The notes beneath the pieces were generated by a model. It had not been told where the DNA came from and made no database searches. It saw nothing but the letters and a program-made list of their open reading frames with translations. A stretch of DNA of 64,000 bases, taken from the NCBI RefSeq assembly GCF_023091745.1, contig NC_068924.1:68216832-68280831 (forward strand). Direction: 5' to 3'. A program made the translations under genes and the position numbers. The DNA comes from Budorcas taxicolor. Taxonomy: Eukaryota; Chordata; Mammalia; Artiodactyla; Bovidae. Shown here one piece after another: positions 1 to 10,904 of this stretch. Every line of letters begins with the position of its first letter. The stretch's first letter is position 1.

Positions 1-1454
1 CAAGTCTTAGAAGTGAAAATGTTTTAATGTTAATTTTTATGTCTAAGGAAACACAAGGAGAAATGATCTGTAGTAAGTTGAGCAGTGTCTATAAAGATGT
101 CAGTGTGTTTGACATACAGTAGTCCCTAAATGAAATGTTTTGAAATAAAAGAATGAATGCCAGAGGGAGACAGAGTGCAGAAATGATGGGCAGAGTGTCT
201 CCATGCAGAATACGGTGAATCCATCATAACACGGGGCTGTCAGAGCCCCTCATTATAACCACAGTCAGGGCTAAGATGGGGAGAAAAGGTAGTGCAAATC
301 ATTAGATTGCTGTGAGAGGTCCCTGGTTAGCTTTGTGATTAATCAACCGTATCCCCTGTTGAGATTTTAACAGTTCCATCCGTGCTGCAAAGCCTGAACA
401 CACCCTCAGAACTCTTGCTGTACCTCTAAGAGGTAGTCTTTCTAGAAAGTTACTTGCAATAAATGGAAACTCTATTGACAATTTTCCAATCTTCTAAATA
501 TCTAAGGGTCCCAAGTGCTACTCAAGTCACTTCCTGTCAATGAAATCCCCCACTCCCTCTCTGATTTTATCTCCTCTTTTTCTCAGGAATTCTACAGAAA
601 TAATAGTGGAAATACAATGACCCTTTTAAGGAAACCACCACCAGACACATGTTTTTCCCATTTTAATAGGTCTTCTTAGGATTAGGATAAAATATTTGCT
701 TAAAAGAAAACACCAGTTAGTACCTCCAAACTAATTCAAAGCCATAACATACTAAAAAAAATGCTCATAATATATTTAACAAAATATCTGGTACCAAGTA
801 AGCAATGAGAAAGGTAGCTATAATCTCCTCTCTCCCCAGACATGTTGGTGATACACTGGGAAAACAGTTGTACTACTTAACAGCCAATAGGGAAAACAAA
901 CAAAATTCAAGACAGTGTAGACATTTCCATTACAGTAATTTAGACTCACATCCAATCAATGCAAACATGATGAATTTGGGTTCTCCCATTGGTCTCTTCT
1001 GGCTGAAAGGATTGTTATAGCGGTGTGAGGCAAAGCAATTGTCTTTGGTTTGCATTCAAAAGTCATAGGTTACCTGAAGATAGAGTCATTAAACAGATCC
1101 TAAAAGGAAAAAATACATACACTTGACATTAAAATTACTCATCCTAGGAAACCAAAAAATCTGGCTATGAGCATTGATTCTACATATTTCTGAAAATGAT
1201 TAAGAAAAGTTCTTGTAGTATTTCATACCATATAGCAAAAAACAAAGTGAGATATAATATACACATAGGACATAGAACATGACAATATACCTTTCAGAGA
1301 TAAGCAAATAGATTTCTCTTGATAAAGTAAATTATAAAATTTAAATGGAGATATTCTATTAGAAAATTAAAATAGAGGCTCAAAGAAGACTGAAATGTAA
1401 ATCTTCTGGTGGGAAACAAATCTGACTTTATTCTTAGATTTTATATTCCTTTGC
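1..1454. other. Unique AT-rich non-coding sequence
   Basis: No recognisable gene or young repeat. A 71-codon open frame at 805-1020 has no recognisable domain and looks like chance. The stretch near 105-160 weakly resembles the 3' end of a MIR or L2 element (wording like 'agtagtccctaaatgaaatg' before a gaatgaatg tail), but too weakly to call. Confidence 0.5.
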
Positions 1455-1640
1455 CATTGTTAGAAAGAATATGAACTTTGGCCTAAGACCTGAGTTTGAT
1501 ATCCAGCCTAACTACTAACTGTGTGACCTTAGTCATAATATCAGATTCTTGGTTGCTTTATTTTTAACCTTTAGAATGGGGATAATTATGCCAAGAAAAC
1601 TGAGTTATTGAAAGACCACAAACTGAAGAAAGTAAAGTAC
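1455..1640 (+). repeat. MIR SINE (ancient tRNA-derived)
   Basis: The core wording of MIR is legible: an 'aactgtgtgacctta' segment, then a pyrimidine-rich 'ttaacctttagaatggggataat' segment in the expected order and spacing. The copy is diverged, as expected for a pan-mammalian SINE. It is sense on the plus strand and shows no target duplication. Boundaries are approximate. Confidence 0.8.
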
Positions 1641-2133
1641 CCGTGTTCATCGTTAGTGCTAGCTCCTGCCATTTTTGATTTCACCTAGTCAATAACTGAG
1701 GCCAGAAATACTGAAAATCCCAAATACAAAGGAATTTATTAAAAATCTAGAGAGCAGAGCAAAAACAATGACAGACCATGTGAGAAATTGAAGGTTTTAT
1801 AGAAATGTCTTTTGTTTTATAAAACAGAAAGACACAGTAGAAAGTTTAGCATGGTTGAAACTCCCTCATTCTCACAACTGTTTTTTCTTAAAAATATAGT
1901 GTAACTTTATAGTCATTGACCTCCTATATTCCTAGGAGCCTGCCTGAGCAAGAAAGCTATGTCCACCAGTGGTTCCCTTGAATCCTATCTAAGAAATTTG
2001 TCTTCTGAGACTCTGGAGTATACTAAAGACGTATATATTATCCCTTTTCTCCAAATCTCAACATATTAAGCATTTTTAATATCCAGTTTATGATCCCCAG
2101 ATATAACAACCTAAATGATGATAGATCTTCTAA
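1641..2133. other. Unique non-coding sequence
   Basis: I recognise no repeat or gene here. It forms the left flank of the truncated L1 that follows. Confidence 0.4.
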
Positions 2134-2145
2134 TTAGTTTCATAT

Positions 2146-3138
2146 CATATTATTTTTTTAATTTATGTATTTATTTTATTTTATTTATTTATTTATTTAT
2201 TTTACTTTACAATATTGTATTGGTTTTGCCACACATCAACATGAATCCACCACGGGTGTATATGTGTTCCCAATGCTGAACGCCCCCCACCACCTCCCCC
2301 CCGACACCATCCCTCCGGGTCATCCCAGTGCACCAGCCCCAAGCATCCTGCACCCTGCATCAAACCTAGACTGGTGATTCGTTTCTTATATGATATTATG
2401 CATGTTCAACGCCATTCTCCCAAATCATCCCACCCTCTCCCTCTCCCACAGAGTCCAAAAGACTGTTCTATACATCTGTGTCTCTTTGGCTGTCTCGCAT
2501 ACAGGGTTATCATTACCATCTTTCTAAATTCCATATATATCCATATATTGTATTGGTGTTTTTCTTTCTGGCTTACTTCACTCTGTATAATAGGCTCCAG
2601 TTTCATCCACCTCATTAGAACTGATTCAAATGTATTCTTTTTAATGGTTGAGTAATACTCCATTGTGTATATGTACCACAGCTTTCTTATCCATTCATCT
2701 GCTGATGGACATCTAGGTTGCTTCCATGTCCTGGCTATTATAAACAGTGCTGCAATGAACATTGGGGTACACATGTCTCTTTCAATTCTGGTTTTCTCTG
2801 TGTGTATGCCCAGCAGTGGGATTACTGGGTCATAAGGCAGTTCTATTTCCAGTTTTTTAAGGAATCTCCACACTGTTCTCCATAGTGGCTGTACTAGTTT
2901 GCATTCCCACCAACAGTGTAAGAGGGTTCCCTTTTCTCCACACTCTCTCTAGCGTTTATTGCTTGTAGACTTTTGGATCACAGCCTTTCTGACTGGCATG
3001 AAATGGTACCTCATTGTGGTTTTGATTTGCATTTGTCTGATAATGAGTGATGTTGAGCATCTTTTCATGTGTTTGTTAGCCATCTGTGTATCTTCTTTGG
3101 AGAAATGTCTATTTAGTTCTTTGGCCCACTTTTTGATT
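2146..3138 (-). mobile_element. 5'-truncated L1 (ruminant L1), 1.0 kb
   Basis: The minus strand carries the last part of L1 ORF2, the 3' UTR and an A-rich tail, seen on the plus strand as a T/A-rich run at 2151-2205. The plus-strand reading matches the reverse complement of the 3' end of the larger L1 at 44469-49642. The ends are set by a 12-bp target-site duplication with one mismatch: 2134-2145 and 3139-3150 (ttagtttca followed by t/a and at). The element was truncated on insertion and retains only about 1 kb of a 6-7 kb parent. The polypurine stretch of the 3' UTR appears on the plus strand as the C-rich block near 2281-2304. Confidence 0.93.
2406..2873 (-). pseudogene. L1 ORF2 C-terminal remnant
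   Basis: An open frame of 155 codons encodes the extreme C-terminal part of L1 ORF2 and runs on into 3' UTR sequence. Phrases typical of this region, such as YDPVIPLLGI and YYSTIKKNTF, are readable. The endonuclease and reverse transcriptase domains are absent because of the 5' truncation, so no function is expected. The first methionine is simply the first ATG in the surviving fragment. The intact frame probably continued upstream. Confidence 0.85.
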
Positions 3139-3150
3139 TTAGTTTCAAAT

Positions 3151-3898
3151 TTCAGAAAATTGTAATCTAAAAAAACAGCAGAAAGACTTTGATGACATAA
3201 GCAATCCAAGTAGTTTGAAGAAGATAATGATTGTTAAATATGACACACACACACACACACAGTCACATATACTCCCTTGAAGACTTTTTCCTCCATGAAA
3301 AGATCATCCTGCAGTTTCATTAGTTTTAAGTATTAAAATTTCAAAAAAATTTAAAATCTAGTACTTATGTTGCTATATTCTGTTTTACAAAGAGCAGAAA
3401 ATTTTGACAATTATTTTAGGGGGACTTACACTGCTTAACTAGTCAAATTTCCTTATTTATTCAAAAGGCTCAAAGAATTTTATAAATGTAGTAGTTCAAC
3501 TTCGTTTCCACTATTTGAATTTTCTAACATTTAAAACTTCTGGAAAATTTAAGTACATTTCATGAACCAAAAAGATAAATAAATGTGTTCTACTGCTGAA
3601 TTTAAAAACTTAGTATGATTCTTACATAAAATAATAATTTTGAAACAAGTATGTAATATTTAAATAAAGTCTTATTTGTATGATATTCAAATGTCTTTGG
3701 TTTAATCCGAAAGGCCATTGAACTTGATCAAAATATTCATTCTTTTTATCGCTTGCCAGTATTAAAACATCACAATATTTAGTATCACAGCAACATCTGA
3801 TTGAACACTGGTTGACGTTCGCCATTTAATTTGACCATGAGTTCACACATTCCATGGCCCTTCTGTTTATAAGCAATAATAAAGTCCAACAGTGATTT
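3151..3898. other. Unique AT-rich non-coding sequence
   Basis: Apart from the short (AC)n tract at 3240-3262 I see no gene or repeat that I can name. Confidence 0.4.
3240..3262. repeat. (AC)n microsatellite
   Basis: A short run of about ten AC dinucleotides in otherwise unique sequence. Confidence 0.9.
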
Positions 3899-4197
3899 AT
3901 TGTTGTTCAGTTGGTAAATTGTGTCTGTCTCTTAGTGACCTCATGGACTGCGGCACAGCAGACTTCCCTCTCCTTCTGTGTCTCCCGAAGTTTGCTCAGA
4001 CTCATATCCATTGAGTTGATGATGCCATCCAGCCATCTCATACTCTGTTGCCATCCCCTTCTTCTGCCTTCAATCCTTCCCAGCATCAGGGGCTTTTCCA
4101 CTGAGGCACCTCATCACATCAGGGGAGCAAAGTATTGGAGCTTCAGCTTCAGTATCAGTCTTTACAATGAATATTCAGGGTTGATTTCCATTTAAAA
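3899..4197 (-). mobile_element. BovB 3'-end fragment (ART2A-like)
   Basis: About 300 bp of the 3' end of BovB in antisense. On the plus strand it runs from the tail-proximal 'gttgttcagttgg' to 'ttcagtatcagtctttaca', matching the terminal region of the larger BovB copies, for example the reverse complement of 62230-62510. No reverse transcriptase remains. The copy is diverged and shows no clear target duplication. Short fragments of this type are often labelled ART2A. Confidence 0.85.
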
Positions 4198-4244
4198 GCA
4201 TTATTAATAATATTGCAATTATTAATAACAAGTGCTAATAGAGA

Positions 4245-4445
4245 TAACCATGTGCTAGGATACATTGCTCTAATGCCTTTAATTATTCTTTCAATTGTTT
4301 CTACAAATCTAGCATTTTGAGATTACAATCAAATCCCACTCAAAGATAAAGATAAAGACACTGAATCAAGATGTTTAGAAAATACAGCTAATAAGAGGAG
4401 TGGGATAGGAAGCCAGGGTGTCTGGCCCTAGAATGTGTTCTTCAC
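4245..4445 (-). repeat. MIR SINE, antisense
   Basis: Antisense MIR wording is recognisable: 'atgtgctaggatac', then 'aaagataaagacactgaatc' and 'atacagctaataagaggagtggga', in the order expected for the reverse complement of MIR. It is heavily diverged, with approximate boundaries. Confidence 0.7.
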
Positions 4446-4918
4446 AGAAAACTTGTGTCTGGGAATCAAACCTTAGAATTGTAAATAATGTTTCTCTCTG
4501 TCACACATAAAACCCCCTCTCATAATGCTTGTTTCTCATTTCTATAATGTTGGACTTGATAGGTTAGTAATTTTGGTTTTATTGTGTGTATTTTCTAGGT
4601 TTGAAATTTTGCTACATGCCATGGATGAATCGTGCAAATATTTTCACAATATTGAAGACTGTCAACTTATCTTCCCACCAATGTAGGGAAGTGGTTTTCC
4701 ATCTTAAAGAGGAAGGGACTTGACTCTGTCATAAATTTAACAAGACTACAAAGAACTAAACAGGTAACATGGGGAAGCTATCATTGCACTCTCCTAATTT
4801 GCAAATTATGGCAAAACTTTCAATTTGAAACTTTCAAGTTTCAAATTTGAATTGCCATGGTGCAAAAGACAGAAATTAATGGTCTACTTTTAAGAGACTG
4901 ATGTTACTAAACTTGGCT
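4446..4918. other. Unique non-coding sequence
   Basis: No recognisable repeat or gene. Around 4820-4850 there is a local imperfect repeat of 'ctttcaa(g/t)tttgaa' wording. Confidence 0.4.
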
Positions 4919-4931
4919 TTGAGCTCCTTAT

Positions 4932-5256
4932 GGCTTCCCTGATAACTCAGTTGGTAAACAATCTGCGTCCAATGCAGGAGACCCTGGTTTGATCCCTGGG
5001 ATGGGGAGATCCTCAGGAGAAGGGATAGGCTATCCACTTCAGTATTCTTGGGCTTGCCTTGTGGCTCAGCTGGCAAATATTCCCCCTGCAATATGGGAGA
5101 CCTGGGTTTGACCCCTGGATTGGGAAGACCCCTGGATTGGGAAGATCCCTGGGAGAAGTGAAAGACTACCCACTCCAGTATTCTGACCTGGAGAATTCAA
5201 GGACTGTATAGTCCATCAGGTCAGAGTTGGACACAACTGAGCGACTTTCACTTTGT
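4932..5256 (+). mobile_element. Bov-tA SINE, dimeric form
   Basis: The element carries two tRNA-like heads in tandem. The first starts at 4932 (ggcttccctgataactcag) and the second near 5050. A single Bov-A unit follows, ending in the typical 'gagttggacacaactgagcgac' tail. Degenerate pol III A and B boxes sit in both heads. Inside the second head, 'cctggattgggaaga' is duplicated in tandem at about 5115-5146. A 7-bp flanking repeat (gctcctt, 4923-4929 and 5257-5263) is a probable target duplication. Confidence 0.9.
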
Positions 5257-5263
5257 GCTCCTT

Positions 5264-6730
5264 GGAGAGGGAAAAAGACTCAGTATTCTCAAAGGATCAG
5301 TACAAAAGCACCGGAAATCAAGTGTCATTTGTAATTAAAATGAGGGCTGTGGTTGCTGTTTAAGAATAAAAATGCAGTACCCATCTCTTCAAAATAACTT
5401 AATTACAGAGATCATACGGGGATTAACTGAGTTTTGAGGACATTCTTTCAGAGCAGAAAACGACAAGAATGAAATATTGCAGATGTGCAGATAGTAAAAA
5501 CGTCCATGGAAACAAATTATCCGTTGATAATCCAATTACCTGTTGCTTGCAGATTTCCAATCTGTTAATTACCTCCATTTATTTTGAATCAGCTTTCAGC
5601 CACTGAGATTCATTACAGTCCATTCAAACCTCTGCTGTAATTCCACAATTCCCTTTTTTTTAAGATACATAAAATGCTATCATTTCTTCACAACTTTAAT
5701 TTGTAGTGTTTTCCACCCTTGTTAAATTGTTTTGGGTTAGTATGATTTCTCTCTAATATGAAAACATGGTCAATTCCAGCCTCAAATGGAATATCAGTTA
5801 CTGAATATATCAAGTCAGTATTGACATTGTTTACGGAATTTCATAACTGTATATGGAACTTTACAAAGTGCATAAAAAGAGAATCATTGCCCATCTTGTT
5901 AGTATCCATTTTTATCCTAGTTCATATCACCTTGCTATTTCCCTGCACCAGTGATGTGTGATTAAATATTCATGACATGACACTAAGATAGTGCAGAGAA
6001 ACTGGAAAGGACTGAGTTGATTTTTTTTTTATTCACTCACACTGTCTTTGCCATGATTGTATGGACTATCATTTTCACTATCCTCCTAAGATAGCCAAAA
6101 AAGGCACCATAGGAATCTTGAAAACATCTCTGCAGTAAACCTAATAGAGCTATATGGCCAGAATAAATAGTCGGCACCACGCTACTAAATGGAAATGATG
6201 TTGGAAGGAATATACTGTTCTTTGTAAATGAAGACAAAACAGCGGCATAAACGTCTAGTCCTTTTTTCCCCCTCATCAGATATGGTTTCTGATGTGTCAC
6301 CATTCTCCAATACTAATGTCCATACTTCCTAGTCTAGACCTTAAGACAGAGATTTGGCAACTCTAACTGTAACATGCTCAAAGGTGGCCCAATTAATCAA
6401 GGCTCTGCCAGGAGCTGAATCATACCTGGGGTTCATCTGGTCTAAATATGACAACACTCAAGACTTCAGAGGAGAGAATAAAGTGCTTCTGTAGAAAATG
6501 TATAAAAAGCTGCGTGGGCTAAATGTCTCTTTTACGCTACACTTTTGCTACTGCCTGGCTTTCGCATCTTTGCCTATGCTATCCCCTTTGTCCATAATGC
6601 TACAGCCTTTATGCACAGACAACATTTTTTGTTTACTCTGAAGGGTGAAATCAAATATTCTCTCTCTTGAGTAGCACTGACATATATATATTGCCACAGG
6701 GTAAAATAGTGATAAATCATGTTGATGTGT
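5264..6730. other. Unique non-coding sequence, possibly containing a conserved element
   Basis: 1.4 kb with no recognisable repeat. The segment 5480-5640 is rich in homeodomain-like cores (TAAT, TAATCC, AATTAC, TTAATTA), which invites a conservation check. Open frames at 5758-5961 and 6037-6303 show no domain and are treated as chance. Confidence 0.4.
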
Positions 6731-6850
6731 CCCAGGTGGCTCCAGTGTTAAAGAATCCACCTGCCAGGGCAGGAGCCGTCCCAGTGGCTCCAGTGTTAAA
6801 GAATCCACCTGCCAGGGCAGGAGCCGTAAAAGACAAGGGTTTAATCCTTA
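6731..6850 (+). repeat. Bov-tA tRNA-like head with a 48/49-bp tandem duplication
   Basis: Only the tRNA-like head of a Bov-tA SINE is present, without the Bov-A unit. A 49-bp block at 6731-6779 is repeated at 6780-6827 with a single one-base deletion (ccaggtggc against ccagtggc). Each unit carries the A-box region. The B-box-like 'gggtttaatcc' occurs once, after the second unit. The near-identity of the units implies a duplication much younger than the SINE. Confidence 0.85.
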
Positions 6851-6934
6851 TCTTTTCACATTCTGAAGTAATATTTTGAAGTTTGAAGCAAAGCTTTTTA
6901 CATTTTAAAACTGTTCTATATAATATATTCAAAG

Positions 6935-7141
6935 AGTTTCCCTAGTGACTCAGAAGTAAAGAATCTACCTGCAATGCAGGAGATACGGGTTCTTCTCCTC
7001 AGGTCGGGAAGAACCTCTGCAGATGGAAATGGTAACCCACTCCAGTATTTCTGCCTTGGAAATCCCATAGACAGAGCCTGGCGGGCTGCAGTCCATGGGG
7101 TCACAAAAGAGTTGGCTATGACTTAGTGACTAAAACAACAG
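6935..7141 (+). mobile_element. Bov-tA SINE
   Basis: A complete-looking tRNA-like head (tttccctagtgactcagaag; B-box region near 6985) and a Bov-A unit ending 'ttggctatgacttagtgac'. Moderately diverged. No convincing target duplication. Confidence 0.88.
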
Positions 7142-8140
7142 CAATAATGATATGTCTGAAATACATGGACACACCAAGAATCTAGTCAGTATCCTCTTCC
7201 TATAGGATGCTCAGATCACAGGACAGCACACTCTTAAAGGTCATTTTTCTGACTAATGTCCTTAGATGCTCTAGAGACTGTTGTTGGGCTGGTATTTCAT
7301 GCCAAACGAAGTAAAATAGAACACAACTCAACAATGAAGTTATCACTTACAACAAATTATGATTACTGATTCTTCCATCACCTGCCTCTACTGGCTGGAA
7401 CAAAGAGGTGCTTTACCTCAAGAAACAGTGAGTTTATTTTCCCCAAATGGCTAATACGCAGTATTCACCGCAAAAGGAGCCAGTCAAAGTACATTTTGCT
7501 AATTTCCCTTTGTTCTGTGGCTGGGCTAGAATAGGCAGTTTTCTAATATTTTAGTTTAAATTAAATATCAAATTGAATATCTATTTAGAATTGAATTTTA
7601 GCTATAGCAACATTTCAGTTTAAATCCAGTTCTTGAGCTATAGAATAAGATATCACCAACTCAAAAATGTGTGAATTATCCATACCTGGGTAAATTGAGG
7701 TAATCAGCTCTGAAGAGTTTAACTTTTTTCCCTTCTCTTTCTCCTCCTTCTCCTTCCTCTTTTCTAAAAGAAATGACTGTACCTAGTTCACTCATGCTGA
7801 GTCTCTGACTAATGTGTCACTACAGCACACACTGTCTTTATCTCTGTAATTCATAAGATGAAAGTTTATTCATAGTACAGAAATAATGGGCCCATTTTAC
7901 CTTTAAGAATATTACTCATCAGTTCACATCCACCAAGATTTCTACTCTGCTTTTAATTCATCAATACTTTAATGTATCAAGTTTAATCACAGTAGTGCCA
8001 GGCATTGTTCCATCATAACCATAGCTGCACTGATAAAATCAAATCTCTTCAAAAATAGAAATCTGAACATTTATTAACAAAATTGAGGGGGAACATTACA
8101 TAGGCATATGTTTAACAAGACAGACATGTAAAAATGTGTA
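7142..8140. other. Unique AT-rich non-coding sequence
   Basis: About 1 kb between SINE and BovB in which I recognise no gene, RNA or repeat. A pyrimidine-rich stretch lies at 7725-7770. Confidence 0.4.
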
Positions 8141-8200
8141 TTTCCCAGTTCAGTTGCTCAGTTGTGTCCGATGCTTTGCGACCCCATGAATTGCAGCACG

Positions 8201-8842
8201 CTAGGCCTGCCTGTCCATCATCAACTCCCAGAGTTCACTCAAACTCACATACATTAAGTCGGTGATGCCGTCCAGCCATCTCATCCTCTGTCGTTCCCTT
8301 CTCCTCCTGCCCCCAGTCCCTCCCAGCATCAGTGTCTTTTCTAATGAGTCAACTCTTCGCATGAGGTGGCCAAAGTATTGGAGTTTCAGCTTTAGCATCA
8401 TTCCTTCCAAAGAACACTCAGTACTGATCTCCTTTAGAATGGACTGGTTGGATCTCCTTGCAGTCCAAGGGACTCTCAAGAGTCTTCTCCAACACCACAG
8501 TTCAAAAGCATCAATTCTTCGGCACTCAGCTGTCTTCACAGTCCAAGTCTCACGACCATACATGACTACTGGAAAAACCATAGCCTTGAATAGACAGACC
8601 TTAGTCGGCAAAGTAATGTCTCTGCTTTTGAATATGCTATCTAGGTTGGTCATAACTGTCCTTACAAGGAGTAAGCGTCTTTTAAATTCATGGCTGCAAT
8701 CACCATCTGCAGTGTTTTGGAGCCCCCCAAAATAAAGCCTGACACTGTTTCCACTGTTTCCCCATCTATTTGCCATGAAGTGATGGGACCAGATGCCATG
8801 ATCTTCATTTCCTGAATGTTGAGCTTTAAGCCAACTTTTCAC
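8201..8842 (-). pseudogene. BovB ORF C-terminal part (frameshifted from RT)
   Basis: The region downstream of the RT palm, with typical phrases such as VMYGRETWTVK, FELWCWRRLLRVPWTARRSN and FGHLMRRVDSLEKTLMLGG. It overlaps the RT frame by 17 bp in another reading frame, so a single frameshift divides what was one ORF. The role of this C-terminal region in RTE elements is not well defined. Confidence 0.85.
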
Positions 8843-9545
8843 TCTCCTCTTTCACTTTCATCAAGAGGCTTTTGAGTTCCTCTTCACTTTCTGCCATAAG
8901 GGTGGTGTCATCTGCATATCTGAGCTTATTGATATTTCTCCCAGCAATCTTGATTCCAGCTTGTGTTTCTTCCAATCCAGCATTTCTCATGATGTACTCT
9001 GCATAGAAGTTAAATAAACAAGGTGACAATATACAGCCCTGACATACTCCTTTTCCTATTTGGAACCAGTCTGTTGTTCCATGTCCAGTTCTACCTGCTG
9101 CTTCCTGACCTGCATACAAATTTCTCAAGAGGCAGGTTAGGTGGTCTGGTATTCTGATCTCTTTCAGAATTTTCCACAGTTTATTGTGATCCACACAGTC
9201 AAAGGCTTTGGCATAGTCAATAAAGCACAAATAGATGCTTTCCTGGAACTCTCTTGCTTTTTCCATGATCCACTGGATGTTGGCAATTTGATCTCTGGTT
9301 CCTCTGCCTTTTCTAAAACCAACTTGAACATCTGGAAGTTCTCGGTTCACGTATTGCTGAAGCTTGGCTTGGAGAATTTTGAGTGTTACTTTACTAGCGT
9401 GTGAGATGAGTACAATTGTGTGGTAGTTTGAGCATTCTTTGGCATTGCCTTTCTTTGGGATTGGAATGAAAACTGCCCATTTCCAGTCCTGCGGCCACTG
9501 CTGAGTTTTCCAAATTTGCTGGCATATTGAGTGCAGCACTTTCAC
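8826..9545 (-). pseudogene. BovB reverse transcriptase remnant, YADD core retained
   Basis: An uninterrupted frame of 239 codons holds most of the RT palm. The finger motif FRKGRGTRDQ is near residues 77-86. Motif A (DYAKAFDCVD) has acidic residues near 110 and 116, motif B (GVCQGCILSPCLFN) is near 166-179, and the YADD catalytic motif is near 210-213. Motif B has C where other copies carry R. The N-terminal endonuclease is missing by truncation. The frame closes at 8826 and the C-terminal part resumes in another frame (8201-8842). The called start is the first ATG, not a true initiator. Confidence 0.9.
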
Positions 9546-9651
9546 AGCATCATCTTTCAGGATTTGAAATACCTCAACGAAATGCCATCACTAGCTTTGT
9601 GTTCCCCAGAAAATATTAAATTCTAGTTTTTTCTATCACATAATCTGATGA

Positions 9652-9770
9652 AAATGGCAACCCACTCCAGTATTCTTGCTTGAAGAATCCCATGGACAGA
9701 GGAGCCTGGTAGGTTGCAGTGCACGGGGTTGCAAAGAGTCAGACATGGCTGAGTGACTTAACTAACTAAC
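9652..9770 (+). mobile_element. Bov-A unit (5'-truncated Bov-tA), clean target duplication
   Basis: Only the Bov-A half is present, from 'aaatggcaacccactccag' to 'atggctgagtgac'. It is bounded by a perfect 11-bp target-site duplication (taatctgatga, 9641-9651 and 9771-9781). It sits 50 bp beyond the 5' break of the preceding BovB, in unique sequence. The clean TSD shows that the headless form integrated as such and was not trimmed later. Confidence 0.93.
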
Positions 9771-9781
9771 TAATCTGATGA

Positions 9782-10192
9782 CAATATGTTAGAAAATGTG
9801 TTTGCCTTCACTGAGAAAGGAAGTTTGGTTCCATTTCAACAGTCTTAATTTATAATAGATAGACTATGGATTTTGACATTCCAAAATACCAACAACAACA
9901 ACAAAAATTCTCTTCTAAAACTGCTTCCTCATTCTATTTTCCCTTCCCCTTTCAAAGTGAAGACATAATTGGTAGATGCATTAGGCTTCAAGTGTTCCCT
10001 CAGGAACAAGTAAGAAGCATGGGACCTCTCAACCTTTTCAGAAGATCATTTCTTACACAAACATGGTTGGAATCTGTACTTATCAAATAAAATGCTTTAC
10101 TATTTGGATCTGTGAAAATATTTGGAAAAAAGACAATTAGGAAGTACTTCCTGATTGTCTCCAGTGCAATTCAGTTCATGATTGAGCTCCAC
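9782..10192. other. Unique non-coding sequence
   Basis: No gene or named repeat seen. A short (CAA)n tract lies near 9890-9906. Confidence 0.4.
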
Positions 10193-10206
10193 TAGTATCC
10201 TACACA

Positions 10207-10420
10207 CAGACTTCCATAGTGGCTCAATGGTAAACAATCTGCCTGCCCATGAAGCAGGAGACATGGATTCCACCCCATGGTTGGGAAGATCCCCTGAAGA
10301 AGGAAATGACAACCCATTCCAGTATTCTTGCCTGGGAAGTCCTATGGACAGAGGAACCTGAAGGGCTACGGTCCATGGTGTTGCAAAAGAGTGAGACACA
10401 ACTTAGCGACTAAATAACAA
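10207..10420 (+). mobile_element. Bov-tA SINE
   Basis: Complete head plus Bov-A unit. The target-site duplication is 10193-10206 (tagtatcctacaca) against 10421-10433 (tagtatctacaca), differing by a one-base indel. The tail is the usual 'gagacacaacttagcgac'. Confidence 0.93.
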
Positions 10421-10433
10421 TAGTATCTACACA

Positions 10434-10904
10434 GGTGGCTTCAAGCTCTGCTGCCTGTGAATTGAGCTTTCAGGCAAACTAGTAGTTCAGAGCACCTCCT
10501 TCCTTTCAATAAAAGGTTAGCATCTCTTACTGTAAGTTTAACACTATATTTGATGCTGAGTTCTTCTTGATAAGATATGTAGTGTATAATAGTCAAGGTG
10601 TTTGTTTTTAGGTAAAAGAAACCTTATAAAAATTTTTCTGTACCTTCAAGTACATTAAAATTGAAGTTGGGAGGATATGTCTCTTTACATGTGCGTTTGC
10701 TTTTGTGGATGGATAGCTGGGTGGGCCACATTCTCCCAGACAAGTAAAAGCACATTTTATGTATACTGATGAATACTAAGATAAAGAAATAAATAATAAA
10801 TTCAGCCTAGGCATTTATAACAGAGAGAAGGAATCTGAAGAAAGAAACAGGGGGTAGATGAGGCTTGAGATGAGCCTTGAGGATTGTGCAAAACTTACTT
10901 GGGT
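10434..10904. other. Unique AT-rich non-coding sequence
   Basis: Nothing recognisable between the Bov-tA and the MLT1 LTR. Confidence 0.4.

Larger units (their letters stand above)
8148..9600 (-). mobile_element. BovB LINE, 5'-truncated (1.45 kb), antisense
   Basis: The 3' 1.45 kb of BovB on the minus strand, covering the C-terminal two thirds of the reverse transcriptase and the 3' tail. The 5' break falls in the coding sequence near the 'acaaagctagtg' wording, just upstream of the RT core. The flanks 'tgtgtatttcccag' (ending 8147) and 'ttgtgttccccag' (about 9597-9609) could be a diverged target duplication. A frameshift separates the two RT frames near 8830. BovB is an RTE-clade non-LTR retrotransposon that entered ruminants by horizontal transfer. 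Confidence 0.93.

Noticed and set aside
805..1020. 71-codon open frame as a possible small gene
   Set aside because: No recognisable domain, signal or repeat relation. The length is expected by chance in 64 kb, and it has no exon-like context.
4932..5110. tRNA genes in the SINE heads
   Set aside because: The tRNA-like heads belong to Bov-tA and are diverged, lack an intact cloverleaf by eye, and are joined to Bov-A sequence.
8262..8735. 157-codon plus-strand frame (and the similar ones at 19453-20013 minus, 25817-26290 plus, 52815-53306 minus, 57026-57412 plus)
   Set aside because: These recur wherever the BovB 3' end occurs and are the antisense shadow of its C-terminal coding region, not a separate gene.
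9141..9404. Recurrent 'MVWYSHL...FIVIHTVKGFGIVNKA' frame (also near 18866, 34202, 37654, 61251)
   Set aside because: It is antisense to the BovB RT palm. Recurrence reflects copy number, not a conserved protein.
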